From assembly GCA_030141605.1 (NCBI GenBank), contig JAQGDQ010000128.1:186001-250000 (forward strand): a stretch of 64,000 nucleotides of DNA, read 5' to 3'. This stretch comes from Tubiluchus corallicola. Lineage: Eukaryota; Priapulida; Priapulimorpha; Priapulimorphida; Tubiluchidae. Below, piece by piece: positions 40,886 through 54,052 of the stretch (positions are counted from its first letter, which is position 1; every line of letters begins with the position of its first letter). The position numbers and the translations under genes are program-made. Below the pieces are notes generated by a model. It searched no databases, was not told where the DNA came from, and saw only the letters and a program-made list of their open reading frames with translations.

Positions 40886-42816
40886 TTTGTACATATGAAA
40901 TGAAATGCGAAAGAGCTCTCCTAAAACTTGTCATCGTTAACAGAAAAAAACGTATTGCCTTTTATAGTCTCAAAGATTATAATATTTGTCCAGTAGCTTT
41001 CGCCCTAGCGGGTCTCATCAGCTGAAAATAACAGATAAAGTGTTAAAACAGTATGTACTGATGTAAGAACATAAAAAACAAAATTGTAGTTAAACATCAT
41101 TGGTTTAAAATATAATAAGTAAGAGAAAGAGTATTAATGACACCATAAGAAGAAAAACACAGAACTGTGCAATCGATTTTTGCCATAATAAAAATCAATT
41201 AAAGAAAGCAAAAAGAATAAATTAACATACCCAAATACAAAACGCTGGTAACCTAAGAATAAGGTTTACAAAATTTGACAGTTTATAAACGCTCTTCAAA
41301 CATAAGTGCCTGTGGTGTGTTACAGTGAGAATGTGACAAAACATCAATTTTACTTGTTTGTCACCTTTTTATTTCACAGTCAAGTTCTTTATAGTGATAG
41401 CTGTAGCACTTGCTAGTGTAATTTATTTGCATTATAGTAGTCACTACAGTAGTATTGTATTATTAGCCTAATTAGTCTAGGAGTGTAGGAGTCCTACTCA
41501 CCCCCCCCTTAGTCTTGTGGTTGTGTTCTGCAATACCTGCGATACTCGCGGCTTCTTTCAAATGTGTGAAACCCGTACAGGTATGAAGTGTACACGATAC
41601 ATACTTTACAGATATACCCTGAGACGTGCAATCTGGCAGTCAGTCGGCCGTTATTGAAAGGCTTAAGTCACGTAAAATGACCATCGTCTGATCTTTCACA
41701 TGTCTGTGAAAAGACAGTCAGAAATGTTGATTAGTATTGTCCATGTTACAGTGCAGTGTTTCTAGGCGTCACTATTTCTTCTGTCAACAGCTATTGTTTA
41801 CAGTGCTGACGGATCTATGACGAGTACGTTGCTTTGGTTTGATAAGGTGGTTACCCTTACCGTCATTGTCTGAGGATTCGTCCAAACTTGAAGTCACGCT
41901 GAAGTTTATGGTGGACAGTCCATTGTTGGTGGAGCAAACCATAGCTGGTGAATTCATGGATGTTACCCCACAGGTTAGCAACTGCCGTTTCACATGATGT
42001 TCATAGAGCGTCTGGTATGCCAAGACTTTTGTACCTTTGCTCAGCGTTTGCTAGCTAGCATAATTCCGTTGGTATATTGTCATCGTTGGATTGCAGTCAT
42101 CGAGAGTCATCATTTGCACGTGCTACGCCCACTAACACCTCCCCTCTCTATTATTAGACTAGAGAATATATTTGCTGTACTGTGATTGATTGTTGTTGTT
42201 AACTCTTTCTTTTCTCCTAGTTAAAATCTATTAAAGTAGTAATCAATTAAATTTTGTTATATACGGTTTAATAAGTAATCTTTTGTATTCTATCTTACGC
42301 TGAACAGCTCGTTGAGATTCCTAGGCTCAGGTTTCGCGTGCCCCCGCATGAAGAAACAAAGCCTTAGCTTTTCACGACATTGAGAACCAGAGTACGTTAC
42401 CTATGAACATGGCGTCACAGAGAAGTACATAAAATTGAAATGTTTTTGGTGGACTGGTGGGTTACATTAAGTAAGATCGCACTTGGACTTAAAATCAAAC
42501 AAAATCAACTAAAAATGGCAAGAGTAGAAAGGCAAAGATAAAATGCAAAATGTATGAAATACCATATGAGTTAAAATGCTAAAAGCACCCAGTGACCAAC
42601 AGAGGAACACAGCCGAAGAAAAATAAAAAAATAAAAATAAAAATATAATTTTAAAAAGGCAAATAAATAAAAATCAATTTAACTCCAAATTAGTTTTTGA
42701 AGACTGTTTTAACATTTTATCTGTTATTTTCAGCTACTGAATAAATATTATTATTGTCTTTGAGACTATAAAAGGCATTAGGTTTTTCTCTGTTAATTTG
42801 TACATATATTGAAATT
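40886..42816. mobile_element. Inverted-repeat element with hammerhead motif (candidate Penelope-like remnant)
   Basis: The left arm (about 40886-41052) and right arm (about 42703-42816) are inverted copies: both contain ATGCCTTTTATAGTCTC-like, TAGTCTCAAAGA-like and GAAAATAACAGATAAA-like segments. The left arm carries a hammerhead core; the right arm lacks about 26 bp at that spot, between two AGCT. Penelope-like elements are known to carry hammerhead ribozymes in their terminal repeats. No reverse-transcriptase or GIY-YIG frame was recognised in the 1.6-kb interior. Confidence 0.55.
40986..41028 (-). ncRNA. Hammerhead ribozyme-like motif
   Basis: The minus strand reads TTTTCAG, then the core CTGATGA (41021-41015), a stem-II segment GACCCGCTAGGGC, GAAA, then GCTA and CTGGACA. 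CTGATGA and GAAA are the invariant core. Stem I pairs CAG with CTG directly after the predicted cleavage site GCTA/CTG, extended by G-T and A-T pairs. Stem III would be the palindrome AGCT, which can only pair between two molecules, as in dimeric hammerheads. Stem II has one mismatch or bulge. Activity is untested. Confidence 0.55.
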
Positions 42817-44431
42817 AGACCAGGTAAAAGCAAGTTTGCATTATGAGTTCAACAAAAAGCGATTATCAGGTTCAAAGAATTTTTGAGGCACAATCTTTAC
42901 CTTTCGCGATGTATCAGCTGAGCTGCTATTGAAAGGCCTCTGCTGTTTGATCTTTCGTGATACTAGTTTGGAAGTCTGAGCTTCAAATAAAACGTTATTT
43001 CAGATTTGGCCAATGTACAATAGCCCACGAACCTACATTTATTCACTGATGGAATTTTCTGTGACACAGTTACAATCTGACAACCTGTTGTTGTTGGTGG
43101 TGATAGTTGTGGCAGTGTGTGCTGTTGCTGCTGCTGTTGCTGCTACTGTTAATTTCATGTAGGATATTTTCAGTCTTATTATAAAGACATTTTGCATTTT
43201 GTGCAGGGGTAATGTAGGTTTACATACATTGTGTAACTGTTTTTAACATGGTTACACGTTATAGTTAAGTTACACATTATTTTACTTTATTTTTAATATG
43301 AAAGAACATACAATTTAAAAGCTGAATATTCAGCCATTAGTAAAATTGATTCATTGTTGCAAATAATAGACAAATACATTGCGGCATGCACTGACCATGC
43401 ATGTATTAACCTAAACTAAGCACCAACTGTGCTGTTTATAAATAAGAAATTGAGTTACCATTTATAAATACAAAAATGGTGCCCACAGATATGCTTGCAA
43501 CATTGTAATACACACATGCCGGATTTGGCTTGTGAGCTGGTTTCTGATTCCCTTATTTACGTGTGAAATAAGCTTCCTGGCATCAACGTCAACTGTGTAC
43601 CAAGGCTGCCGACACCGAAATCGGCGATCAACAACACCGAAATTCGGCGCCGAACAAATGTAGCTGGTGATGAGACCAAGGGCGCCGAACGCTGCGTAGT
43701 GACAAATTAAGCCTCTTGGTTGCGTGAAAGAAAATGGGACCGCGGGCAGAAGTTTTGAGGCTGAACACAAACCACAACAACTTCTGCAGAGATAGTCAAC
43801 ACACTCTGTCTTTTAGCCTAAGATGCAGAGGAAAAAACTGTAAAGAGGAAAAGAATGGTAACCAGAATCGTAGAGATTAGCGTTTCCTCAAAAGATCTGG
43901 CAGTAACATGGTAACTTAGGTTATTTATGAAGACGATGATGTATAATGACTTTGTGGTAACAGCTGCTAATTTTCGACATGCATGAGAATGCATTAATTC
44001 GAGAAACTCAGATAGCACTCACTGGAAAGTGAAGCTTCATTCGTTGAAAGCAAACTTAGATCTAACAAAGTGCGTATGTGTAAGCCTTTTATCGGTATTA
44101 TTGTTTGTGTTATTTTCTTAATCTCATTGTATCTGCTGTCTCTGTTCAGTGTTGCAATATCTCTTTTGGGAGCTAAAGCAATATACAGCAACGTAAACGC
44201 TTTATAAACGTTCAATTATGTGTCACTTTTGTGCCGTTGTCGTTGTCATTTTTTATTCCAGGCAATCTCAGCCGAACCTAATGCTATAGAGTTATAAGTA
44301 TGCACATCAAAAAATTGAAAAAGTATTAGAATGTTACTTTTCAATTTGAGTTTGAAAATATGTCATAATTTTACCTCATGCAAACTACAAGCTTTTTAAA
44401 TTTTAGGGTCACTTTTTGAGAAATCTTCAGA

Positions 44432-47400
44432 ATGGAGTTCACGCCAGCTTTTGTTATAGTAATATTTAGTGCATTTCTAGCTCGAGGAGAGTCTAGATCA
44501 TGGCGTGACTATTCGCGAGATAGATTAAGTCATGAGCACCATGGACGTCGTCTAGCCAAATCAGATGACACAAATTATGAAACCCAAGTCATACCACCTA
44601 CACGTGGTCAAGACGCACATGAAATTTTGTCGCACCGAGATTACGGTATCAGAGAAGACAAAGAAGACATTTCGCACAGCAGTGATGATAATTATGAAAG
44701 GGGTGGCAAAAATGAAACGGAAAATTGGGAGTCAAGCGTCCACAGTTACAGTTATGTTAAAGGTAATGATGAAAATCAAGATGAAAATGGTAAAAATATT
44801 AAAGCTATAGACAGAGCAGCTGAAGAAGATGGAGAGCATCGCCAATTATTTGACGGAGACGATAATTATTATCGTGGCGTACCGTGGAATGCTGATTCAG
44901 AAAATGCTAGTCCTCGATTCTCGGCGGACAGTGATGAGAAGCGACATAATAATAACAATGACGAACATGATGAAAACATGAATGATTTTATAGACAGCAG
45001 TAAGGCAGCTGATGACGAAAAGGAAGATGAGGACATTGTCAATTACCATGCTAAAGAAGTTAAAGATCCTACTGACAGCGCTGATGATGACAGTGATCAA
45101 TATGACGTACATCATACATCACATATTAGTGACCACAATAATGACCTTATCAATGGAGTTTATTATAAAGAGCAAGAACACAGCACAGATAGTGATGATG
45201 AATATATCAATAGCTACAATAGTGAAGCCTTAATCCTCGAAAAGGATAAGAACACTGACATTGACCACCGCAATGCGCCTAGTGAACGAGATCATAAAAA
45301 GCACAACGCGGAAGAGTACAAAAATTTAGATAGTTATAACAGAATTATTGACGGAGTACATTACAGAGAGAAAGCACACGGCGCAAATTACCAAGATGCT
45401 AATGATAGAAGAGGTGGTGAAACGAACAGTGATGACGCCGGTGAACAGCACAATAGCTATAATTACATTAACAGTATGAATTACAATGATCGACGATTTA
45501 ATGGGTATGATATTGATATCCGTCATGGCCATATTGTTAATGGTGAAAGTGGCATTAATGGTTATCCTGAGAATTTTGACATCATTAATCAGACACGAAA
45601 TAAACAGCGACCTGATACCGATATTGATGGTGATGAACATGTAACCGAACAATATTTAAACACCTATGAAAACCTATCAGAAGCAATTGAGGATTATTTG
45701 CCATACTCTGAAGTAAATAACTTTTATAATGGAAGATGGAAAGATGCCAACGGCTCCAGTATGAACAATTCAAACTTTTCTGAAGCGGTAGTCGTCAATA
45801 TTGTCGCCATAACTGATAAAGAAAATTTGACAAAAGCTGACAAAGAAAATATTGAAGAAGAAGCTTTGTCGATTTTGAACACCATCAAATCATGGTTTGG
45901 TTTTGAAATGCCTGACAGTCTGGAAAACGATGATACATACATTGAAATTCAAAAGAATGGAAATTACATGGATGAAACAGCTGCTGGTCCGTGGGATGAG
46001 TCACCAGCATATAATAATCAGCGTATTGATGAGGGTGAAAATAGGTCTGATGTTCGCTCGCAGAGTGGATATATAGTATGGCCGCAGGTATGACAATCAG
46101 AGCAATCCTTGTAACAAAATTTACAGGGAACAAACACTGTATGCAGTACGCAACATTTAATATATATAAACGCTTTATTTTGCAAACATAAACACAAGTA
46201 TAAATTATCAAATCACTCACTTAAATAAACAACGCATACAGGAACACGTCTCCACAAATACAGGGCTCTTTTTAAGCGCAGTTGATTAAAAATACCGTAA
46301 TTTGTTACAAACGCATCTACATATATATCACAGTGCTGATTCAATGCATTAATTCTTGGCAAAATTAGTTCGTACCTCTTAATTTAGAATCACGTACTGT
46401 TTAAATTTTATGGACATAGTTAATCACAATTTCTTAACTTCCACATCTCCACTTTTGTTTAAAAACATAAACTTATCAATATCACACATGGATGGGAATT
46501 CTGGAAAAATATCTGATATTTGATTTAAGAATGCAGTCCTTTCTTGACAATAAACATCGTATTGCATACTAAACTGAAAATCATCTTCCGTGCTCCCATT
46601 CTTACATAAAGTACATTTTCTCATATCAACAGGTATTTTAGGCTGGTATATCGACCAGCTTCAATTTGTAATCTATGCGCGTTAACACGGAATTTTGTGT
46701 AGGTTTCCTTGTGTGCTCTAGGAACACCAGTAATCAAAAGATGATTTTCGAATTTATACTCAGATTTTAACAGCCTATTCGTCCTTAGTTTGTCAGAGCC
46801 ATTTGGACGAGGATTATCATTATGGATAGCATTTACAAAATAGCTATTATAATTACTGCACAATTTCTTTTCACACACTTACTGCGCACATTTAAACACA
46901 GTATGCTGCACGTATACGCAACTTCTGTACACAGACACAATTTATTATTCTCTGCTGAACCTGCAGGTAATTCTTCTATGCAGCGTGTCTATGCAGTCCT
47001 TGTATGCAGGTTGAGAAACTTATTTTGTTTGAGGCAAACTGAGCTTCACAGGATGAAATATCTCCGCAATTAACGTAGTAGTTTTCTTAAGACTAACTCT
47101 TCGACACTCAATTTAAACTATTTTAAGACACAGTTGCTGGCGACAAAAGTAATAAACACCCTTGTTTAAATTTTCCAAACCGTCTTTTAATGCTCTGAAA
47201 TTTAGAACATTTTTATACTTTTAGATGTTTCAAAAAATATACATATGCACTTGAAAATAAGTCCAAGTGATTCTTTACAGCACAGAAATTTTAGGAAACC
47301 ATGCTAAATATGACGTTAAAATTTTAGCATCATTTTATATTAAAAATTATTGTTTTACGATCGTTTTTACTCTCAATATCAAATTTACGGTTGCGCACAC

Positions 47401-47771
47401 CCTCGCGTTTTTACGCTCAGCATCAAGTATCCACACACGACTCACGTATAACTGGCTAGTTTACTTTTCAGTTTAAAATGGAATCAAATCGTATTCCACA
47501 TAGTAAAATTCAGAAAAATTGTAAAATAATCAAACATTTTTGCGATTAAATTAAGATCACAAGACATATCATGATTTCTGGTATTATACAAATAGATTTA
47601 ATGAATTTGATATTTTTGTGGGATTTAGGTGAAAGGAATTCCATACGAAGCTGGCCAAGTAGACCAAGAAGAACCTGAAAAGGAGGTTTTGGCAGCGGAA
47701 ACGAACAGCGACAACAGTGATGGTAGCTACCATGAGATGCAGGAAGATAGATATGGAGAAGTCATGGTATC

Positions 47772-47830
<59 letters not shown>

Positions 47831-48294
47831 GCCGCTCTCTCTCTCGCTTTCCTTCTTTCTCACACTAATTCCTCCTCTTTCTTCTTCTCCTTTCTAGTTT
47901 TTCTTCCTTTTTCTGTGTGAAGCACCACTGTTAATAGAGTAAATTAACAAAGCAAGGCAGAAAACTGAATACGAGGCAAAGAAGAATGGAACTGGGAACA
48001 AAGACAAACTGTGAATGATAACATAAACTTCTATAAGAATAATTTCGTATTTTCCTTCAGGATCATAAAATGTTCAAACAGACGTGTAATAGTTTTCATT
48101 TGCTTTACAGGGCCTGACTCCGCCTTCCGGCATAGTAGAACCCATTCTGGGCATATTGTGCAGTCTTGCTGTCATTACACTGGCTTTAATTGCCGTCAAA
48201 TACATGCGAATTCTCCGGTCAAGTCGCAACAAAGAGGTCGGTAACAAGTCGGGTTAATTGTTTTTATTCGTCATTGCTAATATTTTTTAAAATA

Positions 48295-48356
<62 letters not shown>

Positions 48357-48423
48357 CATTATCATTATCATTATCATTATCATTATCATTATCATTATCA
48401 TTATCATTATCATTATCATTATC

Positions 48424-48456
<33 letters not shown>

Positions 48457-50170
48457 TTGATTAAAATTAAATTTAACGCTAAAAAAACAAAAACTCTGCT
48501 TGCACACAATAACATTAACATTATACGGTCAAATTTCTTAACAAAGACAAAATATTAAAGGAAAGCAGTACCGAATGTTTTACTTCAACTCGGCTTCAAG
48601 GTTACTGAGAGTGTGTGCCTTTTACCAGCATTGTAAGGCAACAACGCCTTGTTGAATTTTCGCATTTTCGCTTTTTCGTATGTGCAAGAGACGCACACTA
48701 ACGGCGCGTTCAGACTACAGAGTTTCTCTTGAGAGTTCGCTTTGAGAGTTCTCTCTGAGAGTTCTCGCAATAAATGCACAGATTGTCTGCAAGAAACTCA
48801 TGAGAGAACCCTCAGCAACTGTCAGAGAGTTTGCAATAACTTGCCGAGAGAACTCGCAAAGCCGTGCACACTTGCTAGTTTACTCTCGAAGAGAACTGTT
48901 AGAGAGAACTCTCGAGAGAAAACTCTCTAGTCTGAACGCGCTGTAGAGATTTCAAACAACCGTTAGAAAGCTTTTCGCAATGGTTACATCACGCCATAAA
49001 TGTTTAAATATAACAAACATTTTCCCAGTTATTTTTGGTAGAAAAATGTATATTGTCAGAAAAATCGTTCTGTTTTCCTTTAATACCTGCTTATCTTAAG
49101 TGCGCTATGTTGTTATTCCTTTTTCATCTTATTTCAGCAAAAGATGGCACTGATATTAGATAGATCCGAATTATACTGACATGGTTTCTGAACTACTAGT
49201 AGGCTTGTTTCCCAGAATTCATAAGTAAGCATTAAGCTTCTTTATTATTACGAGAAACTGGTGCATACCGGTATATTATAGTTTTATTTAAAAAAAATCA
49301 CGATCCGCGTTTTAACCATGTAACAATTGATTAAGGCAGTTGGAATTTTTGGGTAAAATATCGGTTAATTGGGTGACCGGATGAAGTCGTCGAAATAACT
49401 CTGACAAGACGCTGTAGGTTGATTTAACAACTTTCATATTGTTAACATTGAATACCTAGCGAAAGTCCGATTACTCGACTGGAAAAAGATCAAAGAAAAG
49501 CTTTACCAAAAAAACAAAAATGGTGGTTGATCTTCTTACAGAATCCAGAAAATAGGCATTTCCGAAATGCACTACCATCATTGCATTAAAAGTAAGAAGC
49601 GACCTGATCAGTAAACTGAGCCTAATGGTCCTCGTCATCACGACTGTCACTACTACTGCCGTCATCAACCAACATCATCATCGTGACAACTCATTATCAT
49701 TACAACTCTTTTTACACTGTGCGCCTGCTAATTACAAATCTTTGTTCGCCTTATTCAAATCGGTCTGGTAATTCAATCGAATTCAGACAGTTATTCAATC
49801 GAACTTTTTGATCGACTGTAATTCTAATAATAAGTTGTCTGGCAACATAGTTGACTTAGGACACTAAAACGATATTTTGCCCAATTTTCTTAATTGCAAG
49901 AATTTGAAGTAATTGAAAAAAACACCTCCGTAATTTAATAGTTATTATTCAAGCAAGAAACTATTCACACGTTGAGTTTAGGTTCCAGTTTCTCTTCATA
50001 TTAAAGAAGCTGAATTAGTGAGTAATAAAATTAGTATTTATTTGAATTTTCAGTTGGATGAATTACTACGAGAAAACATCACAAAAGCAGAAACAAGGAA
50101 GCTTCTGGTTTCCTCGGCAACCAACAGCGATCTACTTTATAAAACTTATGGAGAAGATAAAAAACATTAA
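44432..50170 (+). CDS. Acidic secreted-type single-pass membrane protein, unknown family
   Basis: Four coding exons, all joined in phase 0: 44432-46087, 47629-47766, 48111-48236, 50054-50170 (TAA); 678 residues. The N-terminus MEFTPAFVIVIFSAFLARG is a signal peptide. About 590 residues of low-complexity ectodomain follow, rich in Asp, Glu, Asn, His, Ser and Tyr and almost without Cys. Scattered basic pairs (RR near residue 39, KR, KK, two DRR sites) could be convertase sites. Exon 3 supplies one membrane span, IVEPILGILCSLAVITLALI, then the stop-transfer basics VKYMRILRSSRNK. A short cytoplasmic tail ends YKTYGEDKKH. An internal motif recurs, INGVYYKEQEH near residue 239 and IDGVHYREKAH near residue 304. 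The last donor (GAG/GTCGGT) is non-ideal. An acceptor-like sequence abuts the start (CTTCAG then A-ATG), fitting a 5' UTR intron or trans-splicing. I recognise no family; the composition recalls granins, but granins lack a membrane span. Confidence 0.8.
46424..46840 (-). pseudogene. Decayed LINE C-terminal fragment
   Basis: Lies in the first intron of the acidic-protein gene. The minus-strand frame reads KLRTNRLLKSEYKFENHLL, then KFRVNAHRLQIEAGRYTS, the typical end domain of non-LTR retrotransposon proteins. A one-base shift near 46640 is needed to reach the Cys-rich continuation RKCTLCKNGSTEDDF. Only about 400 bp remain. Confidence 0.65.
47773..47831. repeat. (CT)n microsatellite directly after an exon donor
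   Basis: Begins about 10 bp after the donor at 47767 in the acidic-protein gene. Nearly pure CT. Confidence 0.95.
48298..48451. repeat. (ATT)n then (ATTATC)n array
   Basis: About ten ATT units followed by around 20 ATTATC units, starting some 60 bp after the donor at 48237 in the acidic-protein gene. Confidence 0.95.
48702..48943. mobile_element. MITE with GCGCGTTCAGACTA inverted ends
   Basis: The left end CGGCGCGTTCAGACTA and the complement of the right end CAGCGCGTTCAGACTA match in 14 of 16 bases. The interior is packed with GAGAGTTCTC-type palindromes. Length 242 bp; no target duplication resolved. It sits in the last intron of the acidic-protein gene. Confidence 0.6.
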
Positions 50171-52915
50171 AACATTATTGAATATAATTCAAAATATTAT
50201 TTAGATTAGTTCTTCCCTGTGCAGTTGACATAACTTATTATAAAACGTAAAGTATGCATTTGAATTCAATTAAACACAGACAACAAAAGCATTTATCTAT
50301 ATTTAAATGGTAAAAACCTTGCAACCTGAAACGGTTTGAATATGTAGTATATATAGACTTGGTATGCTATATTTAAGTGTTATATTATATTATTAATATT
50401 AGCTTACTACAGAGCATCTGAAGCGCTGTTGCCGAAAAAATTCCATTTCGCTCTAAAAATTATTAAAATCAAAGACATTATAGTGGAAGGAATTTCCCAA
50501 CCACAAGTTTTGCCAACAATGGCAAACCAACTTTAGGCAGTCAGTTTCGCGGAACTACAGCGCCATCCAGTGCCGCGCGCTGAAAACAATTTTAGACATC
50601 CTTTTTCCAAAGAGAAGTCATCATCACAAGCGCTCAACAATCGCATGGAACTTTTAACAGCCAAATAGAATAGTTAGCCCGACTTTGAGAAGCTTTGTTA
50701 TTACTCGTAGCCACATTGAAACCCAAAGTTGAGAAAATAAAACAAATTCTTACCACACAGAAACTACTGACATTATTGTCAAAAATGTACATCGAAGACA
50801 CGAGATCTTTTTTCGCAAATAACACTTTAAGGGCTCAGCATATTTTACAGTAAATATCGTATTCTTTATTATAATTGATTATTATTTAAAAGTATTTATT
50901 AATCTAAAAATGACTTGTATTTGTATTGAATAAAAGTACTTGCTAGAGAAAAATGCGTTCTTTGTTCTTTGTTCTCTTCTCGCCTCTTCGCTCATTTTTT
51001 CGTTCTTTCTTATCTTTCCTATTTTCTTTTTGTTCCTTTAACTTCGTTTATCTTTTCTTTTGTTTTTATTTCTTTCATTTTCTTTTCTTTCCTTTAATTT
51101 TAATTTTTATTCTTTGGTTTCATTTTTCGACAAACATTTTTCTTTCTTTTATTTTTCCTTTTAGCCATCTCCATTTTTTGTTCTTTACCTTCTATGTCTG
51201 CATGTTTTTTCAGAAACTGTTATTTGTGCATAACTATTTCATATTATTCATTACGCTTATCATTTTCAGGTTTAACGATACACATTGAAATTCAGTCAAA
51301 GATCAAGCGCACTAAATTAATACATTGCTTAAATGTAAAAAAGTCCACATTAAAAGTAGCTTTCATTTTAGACCACTAAATTTTCACGCATTTCTACAGC
51401 GCGTCATCATTCGCGTCATCGTGACAGCGGACAAAAACACCAAAATAAAAACTAACGTTGGCCACATGTGACAACGCTAACCTAAAAGGAAAACATGCTT
51501 CAGTAAAAAGCAAATGTTGTTAAAGATGCTTCAGTAACTTTAGAATAAATCACTAGAAGCTTATCACTGGAATTCTTCGGCAAAAAGATGCTAGGCAAAT
51601 ACTCTAGTTTATAGAATAACGAATCCTGCTAACCAATGACCAGTTTGGTATGAAGTAAGGCACAAACCATTATTTGACTCATACTACATTTACATGTGAA
51701 CATAAGTTGCAATATTGGCATGACTGTAGGCCTATTTTGTATTTCCTTGGGTTCTACGGTAATTTGCGGCCTACGGTTATGATTACGGTTGTCAAATTTC
51801 TGTACAAATAGCAGTGTTACGTAAACAACAAACATCGTATGACCAGTTGTATATATAACAAACTAGAAATAATTATGCTGATACACCAAACAACAAGGTT
51901 ATAAAGTAATGTTATCTTATAAGATTATGGATGACGTATACTGCCATGTCACAACAACCTACTCACAAATACTTGTAAACCACCGATGCAATATTTACTG
52001 GTTTTGACACAAGTCTGAGAGGCGAAGGTCTGTTTGCATAAAACTCATAAAATAATGACATGTGTAAACTAAAACAAACACTCGTCAAGGTTTAGGAGCG
52101 CCGTAGTAGTTACGGTATTTTCATTCATAAAAATGCGCGATTACTACAAGGTCTGCGCAGAAAACACTGCGCAAACTGCGCAGCTGATATGGGACAAAAG
52201 GAATAATTATTTGCATCGTAATCATAATGTTCGTCGAGGTGCATCAGTCTTGATAGCATTCTTATTGTGTTTCTCGTTGTTTTATGCAAAGTGTACGTAT
52301 CAATTTCTTAAACTGTTTTATCATTTTCTATGGATATTTAAGACAAAGTGCTGCACGCAATAGGATTTATCGTTTTTGCCTTTTCGACCGCTTATTTTCA
52401 CTAAAAACGATACTGAGCTGAGGAATAACCAATGAAACGAGGGCGCTTTGTATAATTAAAGAAACAAAGTTATTAATTAGTGGTAGTTATAAGTGCATTA
52501 AACATGTACGTTTTTAACAACGGTATCGCGATACATAGAAACATTTTTTTCTAATTGAACATGAACAGTGAAATCTAGCTATTAAACGCTGTATGGAATT
52601 TCAAAACGCTGATGCTGTGTTAAACGATGCTCCAGGGATAAATATACATCTTACTATTATTTTGCATAATCTGTTTCTATAGTAGTAACTAAAACCGTAT
52701 TTCATTATTAATGCTAAATGTTCTAATCATGTTTATTTTTGAGGAAAACTCAAGTTAGAGGCTATCTCCGCACTTTTCTTGACGTTAGAGAACAACGCAA
52801 ATGTGAGGCTGTCAATGTGCGCAAGCCATTGAAGCAAACTACACCAGGCGTTGGGAAACCTTTCATGGATTTAAATTAATTAATTTTGATTTTGAAACAC
52901 TTGGATTATTGAGCC
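50171..52915. other. Intergenic region
   Basis: A pyrimidine-rich TTCTTT stretch spans about 50955-51190. A 77-codon frame at 52133-52363 starts with ATG and contains a hydrophobic segment, but has no family resemblance or splice support. Nothing else is seen. Confidence 0.4.
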
Positions 52916-53989
52916 ATGAATGAAAAGACTGAACGTGGACTGCGAATTGTTGTTCTCGGTGGCAGACAGGTTGGGAAATCAGGTAATGTGTTAGCAATAA
53001 AAGCCTTTTGTAATCACACATCATGATCTCCTTCCTACTTTTTGTCATTCACACGCCTGCATAACATTCTATCAGTTTTCCTTTAGTCTGCATGCAGTAA
53101 ATTGATCCGTAACCATAATATTATACTACTACATATCACATGTTATGAAAACACATTAAACTACAAATAATGCCATAACAAAAAATTGTGGAAACATTTT
53201 TGTGTTACGCGTAGAATACTAAACATTCTGCGTCTGCTTCCATCCTTTCTAATGAATCAGCAGCATTACCAACATTAGAATTTCTTTTGATTATACAACT
53301 TGATGGCATTGTCTGAAAATGAAAGACGAAAACTTGTTCAAACAGTGTATAATAAACTTGCTAACTCTAGCTTCAAACAATATCTCACATGCCTGAATTC
53401 TTGTTATTATAATTATATATATATATATATATATATATACATACACGATCTAAACTTCCTTGTAAAATTTGGTGTTGTTAATTACTGAGTAATTATGATT
53501 ATTACGGGCAGCTTATGTTGTCCATAAGATAAATGTTTTGTACCTTAGTTTTAATAAATTAAGCAATTAAGCAATTAAGCAATGTGAATATATGGGGAGA
53601 ACCGTATGGGGGGGGGGTGAGGTCAAAGTATAGGTCTTATTCACCTCCTCTCAGTTTGTATTAACGTTGTGTTAAAGTTAGATTCAAAAATGTAAAATTT
53701 AATGGTTAGTAAACGTACCTGATGAACGTAGAATTAAGTTACTAGTGCCTCGTTCCTTTTCTTTAGTTTTAGCTCGCCTTGTACAAGTAAGCTGACATGC
53801 ATTTAATCGTACAATAGTTGTAGATTTCTTTTTTCAGTCTTTTGTTGTAGTGTATTCATAATGCTCATTCTTGTTAACAGTATAAAGGATGAGAAATGGG
53901 GCACGTATTATACGTTGGGCCTGCAATTTATTTTGACTGTACTACAATGACCTATTGCTTCTCCCACCTCTCTCTCCCTCTCTGTTTCC

Positions 53990-54052
<63 letters not shown>

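Larger units (their letters stand above)
38537..44431. other. Intergenic region with a ribozyme-bearing element
   Basis: No convincing gene. A minus-strand frame at 39199-38976 starts with ATG, has a hydrophobic stretch and ends at a GTAACG donor-like site, but nothing connects to it. A minus-strand frame near 42040-41865 also ends at a GTAAGGG donor-like site and lies inside the inverted-repeat element. The GC-richer patch 43590-43760, with two CACCGAAAT(T)CGGCG copies, may be promoter DNA for the gene starting at 44432. Confidence 0.45.

Noticed and set aside
43462-43770. 102-codon minus-strand frame
   Set aside because: No splice support, no recognisable motif, and it lies in a GC-richer patch likely to be promoter DNA of the next gene.
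44565-45942. Overlapping frames on both strands within the acidic-protein exon
   Set aside because: Shadows of the long 552-codon frame, which has a signal peptide and a consistent splice structure.
52133-52363. Small membrane protein frame upstream of the RASL11-like gene
   Set aside because: No family match or splice context; the hydrophobic segment alone is weak evidence.
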